Of a stretch of 10,329 bases of DNA, positions 6,572 to 10,329 are shown one piece after another. Numbering within the stretch: the stretch's first letter is position 1; the number at the start of each line of letters is the position of its first letter. The notes beneath the pieces are model-generated. The model did not search any database. It was given only the letters and a program-made list of their open reading frames with translations, and was not told the DNA's origin. Origin of the DNA: RUG11247 sp050945995 (GTDB lineage: Bacteria; Bacillota; Clostridia; Christensenellales; Aristaeellaceae); the NCBI GenBank assembly GCA_050945995.1, contig JBMNUA010000078.1, forward strand, positions 1 through 10,329. Reading direction: 5' to 3'. A program made the position numbers and the translations under genes.

Positions 6572-7447
6572 ATGAACGGCATTTTCTCGGCGCTCATGGG
6601 CGCGTTCCGCGCGGACGGCGCGCTCTCGGAGGCGGGCATGCGCGCGCTCGTGCGCCACAACATCGATGTCTGCGGCGTGGACGGGCTGTACGTCAACGGC
6701 TCGACGGGCGAAATCTTCCTCATGACGCAAAAGATGCGCCAATCCGCGCTGCGCATCGCAGCGTCCGAGGCGCAGGGCAAGGTCAAGCTCATCGCGCATG
6801 TGGGCGTTCTCTGCATGGAGGAAATCCACGCGATGACCGCGCTCGCCGCCGATTTAGGCTACGACGCGGTCTCCGCGGTCACGCCCTTTTACTATAAATA
6901 TACGGTCGATGAGATCATCCGCTACTATGAGATGATCGCGCGGCGCAGCCCGCTGCCCGTCGTCGCCTACTACATCCCGCACCTGTCCGGCGTGAGCATG
7001 AGCGCCGATGCGCTGTGCCGCATCCTCGATGTGCCCGGCGTCGCGGGCATCAAGTTCACGAGCAATGATCTGTTCGCGCTCGAGCGGCTGCGCGCGCTGC
7101 GCCCGGACAAGACGATCTACGCGGGCTTTGACGAGATGCTCCTCCCCGCGCTCGCCCTCGGCGCGGACGGCGCGATCGGCAGCACCTACAATGTCATCGG
7201 TCATTGGGCAAAGCAGCTCGCCGCCCGCATGGCGGCGGGCGACCTCGCGGGCGCGCGCACGGTGCAGCAGAAGATGAACGCCGTCATCACCGCGCTGATC
7301 GAGAGCGGCTTATTCGGCACGCTCAAGGCGCTCTGCCGGCAGTACGATCTCCCCGTCGGGGACTGCTTGCCGCCGATGTCACCTACGACCGACGCGCAGA
7401 ATCAAGCCGCGACCCGGATCAAGGACATGATCGCGCGCGGCATATAA
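6572..7447 (+). CDS. nanA: N-acetylneuraminate lyase
   Basis: Cytoplasmic class I aldolase that splits N-acetylneuraminate (sialic acid) into N-acetylmannosamine and pyruvate, the first step of sialic acid catabolism. The 291-aa length is normal for the DHDPS/NAL family. The pattern is lyase rather than dihydrodipicolinate synthase: NGSTGE (42-47, substrate carboxylate binding), YYIPHLSGV with the catalytic Tyr at 134, Schiff-base lysine K161 in GIKFTSND, GFDEM, and GADGAIGSTYNVIG. The ATG at 6572 follows GGGAGGG by 7 nt. It lies 18 nt after the radical SAM gene and is followed by a terminator. No nanE, nanK or sialic acid transporter is in the window, so the rest of the pathway must be elsewhere if it exists. 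Confidence 0.93.
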   Translation: MNGIFSALMGAFRADGALSEAGMRALVRHNIDVCGVDGLYVNGSTGEIFLMTQKMRQSALRIAASEAQGKVKLIAHVGVLCMEEIHAMTALAADLGYDAVSAVTPFYYKYTVDEIIRYYEMIARRSPLPVVAYYIPHLSGVSMSADALCRILDVPGVAGIKFTSNDLFALERLRALRPDKTIYAGFDEMLLPALALGADGAIGSTYNVIGHWAKQLAARMAAGDLAGARTVQQKMNAVITALIESGLFGTLKALCRQYDLPVGDCLPPMSPTTDAQNQAATRIKDMIARGI

Positions 7448-7454
7448 AAATATA

Positions 7455-7478
7455 GGCGCATCGCAAAAGCGGTGCGTC
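7455..7478. terminator. Two-way terminator between nanA and the amidohydrolase gene
   Basis: GGCGCATCGC and GCGGTGCGTC pair over 10 bp (two G-U pairs) around AAAA. Read on the minus strand the stem is followed by TATATTTTTAT, a good T-rich tail; on the plus strand the tail is weaker (ATTCATCAT). It lies 7 nt after the nanA stop and 14 nt past the amidohydrolase stop, so it serves both converging genes. Confidence 0.8.
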
Positions 7479-7492
7479 ATTCATCATCCCGA

Positions 7493-8281
7493 TCACCCGA
7501 ATAACGCCTCGGCATTTTGATACAGGATCGCCTCGCGCTCATCCTGCGTGAGATCGAGCGCGCAGAACCGCTCCAACTCCTCCGTCGCCGTCCACATGGG
7601 GTAATCCGTCCCGAACAGCACGCGATCCGCGCCGAACGTGCGGATGATCTGCGCCGCGCGCGCGGGCTTGATCGCGTACAGCGAGCTCGACGTATCCACA
7701 TACACATTCCGCCTGCCTACAAGGTCGGATTCCATCGCCTGCTCCCACTCGCTCCAGCCGCCCAGATGCGCAAGGATCGCGGTCAGGGACGGGAACATGT
7801 CGAGCACACGCGCGATGCGCGCGGGGTTTGAGTTGTCGTAGCGATGATCGCCCGCGTGGATGAGCATGGGCAGCCTGCCCGCGACCGCGCCGATCAAGGC
7901 GAGCGCGCGCGGATCGTCCACCCGAAAACCTTGGATATCCGGGTGGATCTTCACGCCGTAAAAGCCCTGCGCGACGATCTCGTCCACCGCCCGATCCAAA
8001 TCCGGCATATCCGGGTGCATCGCCGCGAAGGGGAGGATGCGATCCGGATGCTCCCCTCGCAGCCCCAGCAAAAACGCGTTGATGCTCGCAACCTGCGCGG
8101 GCGCGGTCGCCACGCTATGTACCGCAAACCGCCCGACGCCCGCCCGATCCATCTCGCGCAGCGCGCCCGCCAGACTGCCGTCGCAGCGCGCGGGCATATC
8201 ATAGAATTTCCCCACCGACCGCGCCGCCTTTTGCGCGATCCTGTCGGGGAATATGTGCGTATGGATGTCGATGATCCGCAT
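7493..8281 (-). CDS. Amidohydrolase-family TIM-barrel metal hydrolase (Amidohydrolase_2 type)
   Basis: The 262-aa product has the metal-site pattern of this superfamily: H7-x-H9 (DIHTHIFPD) on the first strand, histidines in VKIHPDIQGF, in LIHAGDHRYDNSNP and in AHLGGW, and a late aspartate in LFGTDYPMW. Family members include ACMSD-like decarboxylases and hydrolases; the substrate is not clear here. The start at 8281 is chosen because AAGGA lies 7 nt before it; an in-frame TTG at 8305 lies upstream of that site. It lies 34 nt after the zinc-ribbon membrane protein gene and is probably co-transcribed with it. It is soluble, with no signal peptide. It is closed by the shared terminator at 7455-7478. 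Confidence 0.88.
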   Translation of the reverse strand: MRIIDIHTHIFPDRIAQKAARSVGKFYDMPARCDGSLAGALREMDRAGVGRFAVHSVATAPAQVASINAFLLGLRGEHPDRILPFAAMHPDMPDLDRAVDEIVAQGFYGVKIHPDIQGFRVDDPRALALIGAVAGRLPMLIHAGDHRYDNSNPARIARVLDMFPSLTAILAHLGGWSEWEQAMESDLVGRRNVYVDTSSSLYAIKPARAAQIIRTFGADRVLFGTDYPMWTATEELERFCALDLTQDEREAILYQNAEALFG

Positions 8282-8315
8282 GCCCTCGTCCTTCTTCCGT
8301 GTCAATTCAGCCGCG

Positions 8316-8732
8316 TCACGCCTTCTTGCGGAACTGGTGCTTGCACTTGCCGCATGTCACCGTCACCTTGCCCACCCCGCGCGGCAATTTCAGCCAGCTT
8401 CGGCACTTCACACACCGAAAATACTTGTATTGCTTGCTGTTCTTCGCGCGGTTTCGCGCCTGAGACGCGCTTTTTCGCATGCCGCTTGTCGCGTTCAAAA
8501 ACCAGCGGTTCTCCGCGCTTCGCCGCTCGGCATTTTTCGAGAACATGCGAAACAACACCCAGAAGTAGATCGCCAGCCCCAAGTACGAAAAAATCTTGAG
8601 GGGCGTCAACCACGAGAGGAGCAGAAACGCGATGCCCACATACAGCGCGACGCGCGATAGCTGATCCGCGCCGTACCGCCCCTGCATGAACCGGCTGAAT
8701 GCAAATTTAATCCTCTGCCACATATCGATCAC
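8316..8732 (-). CDS. Small two-helix membrane protein with C-terminal zinc ribbon
   Basis: The 138-aa product has a short cytoplasmic start containing RFMQGRYGADQLSR, two adjacent hydrophobic helices (about residues 28-44 and 46-63), a basic linker, and a zinc ribbon with two CX2C pairs (C107-C110, C127-C130) separated by KLPRGVGKVTVT. I have a general impression of similar short proteins in Clostridia, but no function is known to me. A GTG at 8732 has AGGA 8 nt upstream and is preferred; the ATG at 8723 and the ATG at 8750 (no ribosome site, overlapping a likely -10) are alternatives. The amidohydrolase gene follows after 34 nt. Zinc binding is inferred from the spacing; a role in nucleic acid or protein contact at the membrane is unknown. 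Confidence 0.85.
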   Translation of the reverse strand: MIDMWQRIKFAFSRFMQGRYGADQLSRVALYVGIAFLLLSWLTPLKIFSYLGLAIYFWVLFRMFSKNAERRSAENRWFLNATSGMRKSASQARNRAKNSKQYKYFRCVKCRSWLKLPRGVGKVTVTCGKCKHQFRKKA

Positions 8733-8748
8733 TCGCTTTCCTGCGTCC

Positions 8749-8754
8749 ATGATA
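8749..8754 (-). promoter_or_regulatory. Candidate extended -10 box for the zinc-ribbon gene
   Basis: On the minus strand TGG-TATCAT matches an extended -10 (TATCAT at 8749-8754), with no good -35 at the right distance. It would place the start near 8742 and argues for translation from 8732 or 8723. Confidence 0.4.
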
Positions 8755-8773
8755 CCACGCGAATGTCAACTCA

Positions 8774-8810
8774 TTGTGAACCGCGCGTTTCCTTTACAAT
8801 CCTTTCACAA
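8774..8810. repeat. Inverted pair TTGTGAA / TTCACAA around the mannosidase -35
   Basis: TTGTGAA (8774-8780) and TTCACAA (8804-8810) form a perfect 7-bp inverted pair with 23 nt between. The second copy lies inside the promoter spacer. It could be a regulator site shared by the divergent genes; the match is short and could be chance. Confidence 0.35.
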
Positions 8811-8821
8811 AATGCTACAAT
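8793..8821 (+). promoter_or_regulatory. Promoter of the alpha-mannosidase gene (extended -10)
   Basis: TTTACA (8793-8798), a 17-nt spacer, and TACAAT (8816-8821) preceded by TGC, giving an extended -10. The start should fall near 8828, with a leader of about 80 nt before the ATG at 8908. Confidence 0.75.
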
Positions 8822-8851
8822 ACGCTTGATTACACGACGATTCGGATGTCA

Positions 8852-8877
8852 AACGCCCATTTTCAACAATGGACGTT
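8852..8877 (+). promoter_or_regulatory. Hairpin in the mannosidase leader
   Basis: AACGCCCATT and AATGGACGTT pair over 10 bp with one C-A mismatch and a 6-nt loop, at about +25 to +50 of the predicted transcript. No T-tract follows, so it is not a standard terminator. It may stabilise the leader or bind a regulator. Confidence 0.45.
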
Positions 8878-8907
8878 CGGCACCCTCAACAACGACGGGA
8901 GGCAGCG

Positions 8908-10329
8908 ATGAACAGCACAAGCAGAATGATATTGGATGTCAAGACCGCATTGATTCGGGATCACCTGTATCTCCGCTCCGCGCCCATTCAAAACTGGACG
9001 ACCATGGAGCAGCATCACCATGCCCCCTGCCAGTATACCCAGACCGAGCCGTGGCGACCGATCGCGCTCGGTGATACATGGCGCTGCGCGGACGGGGTGA
9101 CCCGGCGCTTCCGCGCGCGCGCCGTGCTGCCCGCGTCCGACGCCGGCACGCCCGTGCTCGAGATCGACTTTGGCGGCGAGGGGCTCGTGTTCATCAACGG
9201 AACGATCGCCTCCGCGTTGACCAGCTCCGAGATGAACCGCGCCGTGCGCACGCGCGTGAACCTCGAGGGGCTCGTCCGCCCGGGCGAGGAGTTCGACATC
9301 GAGGTCGAATCCTGCCTGAACTTCATGGAATACCGCTACCGCATCCACACCGGCAAGGACAAGGATTGCGTGGAATACACGCTGCGCCGCGCCGCCGTCG
9401 CGTATGTAGACGATGCGATCGAACGCTACCTGTTCGATTTGGAAAACGCCATCGACGCGCTCGACACCTACCAAAACCCCATGGGCGCGCTCGCGCAATC
9501 CAACGCGCAGCCCGACCCGTACATGGGCGCGTTTCTCCGCGCGCTCGGGCGAAACGGCGACATCGGGCCGCGGCTCTACCGCGCGATCCTAAAATCCGTC
9601 ACCGCGCTCGATCTGGAGTTGGGCGAAACGGCGCTGCGCGCGAGCATCCCCGCCGCCGCAAGCATCCTGAACGATCAGCTTTCGCAGATCGATTGGCACC
9701 CCCGCTCCGAGGTGTTGTTCCTCGGGCACGCTCACATCGACACGGCGTGGCTCTGGCCCATCAAGGAGACCGTGCGCAAAGTCGGGCGCACCATGGCGAA
9801 CGTGCTCTCGCTCATGAACCGCTATCCCGACCTCATCTTCTCTGTCTCGCAGCCCCAACTGCTCAAATACTTAGAGGATCACTACCCTACGCTGTTTGAA
9901 GCGCTCGCCGCGCGCGTGAAGGAGGGGCGCATTGAACTCGTCGGCAACGCGTGGGTCGAGATGGATGCGAACGTGCCCTCCGGCGAATCGCTCGTGCGCC
10001 AACTCCTCTACGGCAGAAAATATTATCTTGAGAAATTCGGCAAATGCTCCGACGTGTTTTGGATGCCGGATGTGTTCGGCTATTCGTGGGCGCTCCCGCA
10101 GATCATGGCGCGCGCGGGCGTCAAATATTTCTATACCTCCAAGCTCCTCAACAACGACACGAACCGCTTCCCCCATGCGCTGTTCAAATGGCAGGGTGTC
10201 GATGGCACGCAGACGCTCGCCTATCTCCAGCGGCTCAACTACAACGGAGTGCTGCGCGCGAAAACCATCGCCGAGATCGACAGCCTGTTCGACCAGCGCG
10301 ACGTCCACAATCAGGCGCTCATGACCGTC
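8908..10329 (+). CDS. Alpha-mannosidase, GH38 family (Ams1/MAN2C1-like), 3' end outside window
   Basis: Retaining alpha-mannosidase that trims alpha-linked mannose from glycans. The visible 474 residues are roughly half of the usual bacterial length (about 1000). Residues 1-265 form the N-terminal domain seen in the Ams1/MAN2C1 group. The catalytic domain opens with GHAHIDTAWLWP, whose H276 and D278 are the expected zinc ligands. SQPQLLKYLEDHYP, GNAWVEMDANVPSGESLVRQ and the nucleophile D388 in WMPDVFGYSWALPQI follow. No signal peptide is present, so the enzyme should be cytoplasmic and act on imported oligosaccharides. GGGAGG lies 5 nt before the ATG; an in-frame ATG at 8869 has no such site and lies in the leader hairpin. 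A partner role with nanA in host-glycan use is inferred. Confidence 0.95.
   Translation, partial: MNSTSRMILDVKTALIRDHLYLRSAPIQNWTTMEQHHHAPCQYTQTEPWRPIALGDTWRCADGVTRRFRARAVLPASDAGTPVLEIDFGGEGLVFINGTIASALTSSEMNRAVRTRVNLEGLVRPGEEFDIEVESCLNFMEYRYRIHTGKDKDCVEYTLRRAAVAYVDDAIERYLFDLENAIDALDTYQNPMGALAQSNAQPDPYMGAFLRALGRNGDIGPRLYRAILKSVTALDLELGETALRASIPAAASILNDQLSQIDWHPRSEVLFLGHAHIDTAWLWPIKETVRKVGRTMANVLSLMNRYPDLIFSVSQPQLLKYLEDHYPTLFEALAARVKEGRIELVGNAWVEMDANVPSGESLVRQLLYGRKYYLEKFGKCSDVFWMPDVFGYSWALPQIMARAGVKYFYTSKLLNNDTNRFPHALFKWQGVDGTQTLAYLQRLNYNGVLRAKTIAEIDSLFDQRDVHNQALMTV

Noticed and set aside
6572..7447. Dihydrodipicolinate synthase as the identity of this gene
   Set aside because: NGSTGE, YYIPHLSGV, IKFTSND and GSTYNVIG fit N-acetylneuraminate lyase better than DapA.
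8863..9498. Minus-strand 211-codon frame
   Set aside because: It lies opposite the alpha-mannosidase start region, whose frame continues into clear GH38 motifs.
1..10329. CRISPR array, tRNA, rRNA or intact insertion sequence
   Set aside because: No regularly spaced repeats, no tRNA-like cloverleaf, no rRNA motifs and no transposase frame were seen.

Overview
The window looks like a chromosomal piece of an uncultured, GC-rich member of the Clostridia (Bacillota). Three things point that way: a zapA gene followed directly by a long U32-family gene (a typical Bacillota order), strong AGGAG-type ribosome binding sites, and a gut-type gene set for host glycans (sialic acid lyase, GH38 alpha-mannosidase, a peptide-type ABC binding protein). 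The lineage is an inference. No rRNA, tRNA, CRISPR array or intact insertion sequence was seen.

Layout, left to right. Positions 1-1305 (minus) hold most of a family 5 (DppA/OppA-like) solute-binding protein, cut by the window edge. Its upstream region carries a perfect 13-bp direct repeat. Positions 1465-1632 (minus) hold a short Rhs/YD-repeat remnant. Positions 1699-2660 (minus) hold two small genes of unknown function that are clearly more AT-rich than their surroundings, with their own candidate promoter and terminator. With the Rhs scrap they look like the leftovers of a polymorphic-toxin locus inserted after the zapA-U32 operon. Positions 2843-5389 (minus) hold zapA and a 754-aa U32 protein (RlhA/TrhP-like RNA hydroxylation family), with a good promoter and a strong terminator.

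From 5582 a plus-strand unit begins: a radical SAM protein with extra C-terminal cysteines, then nanA (N-acetylneuraminate lyase). The radical SAM promoter is close to consensus and places the start codon about where transcription should begin, so the mRNA is probably leaderless. A perfect 9-bp inverted repeat lies just upstream of the -35. A two-way terminator separates nanA from a convergent minus-strand pair: a TIM-barrel amidohydrolase (7493-8281) and, upstream of it, a small membrane protein with a C-terminal zinc ribbon (8316-8732). Divergent from that pair, with a good extended -10 promoter, is a GH38 alpha-mannosidase whose first 474 residues are visible.

Taken together, the right half suggests scavenging of glycoprotein sugars: sialic acid is split by NanA and mannosides are trimmed by the GH38 enzyme. 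The left half combines peptide uptake, cell division/RNA modification and a small transferred islet. The most interesting items are the Rhs-associated AT-rich islet, the leaderless radical SAM-nanA unit with its operator-like repeat, and a secreted binding protein that lacks the lipoprotein cysteine.
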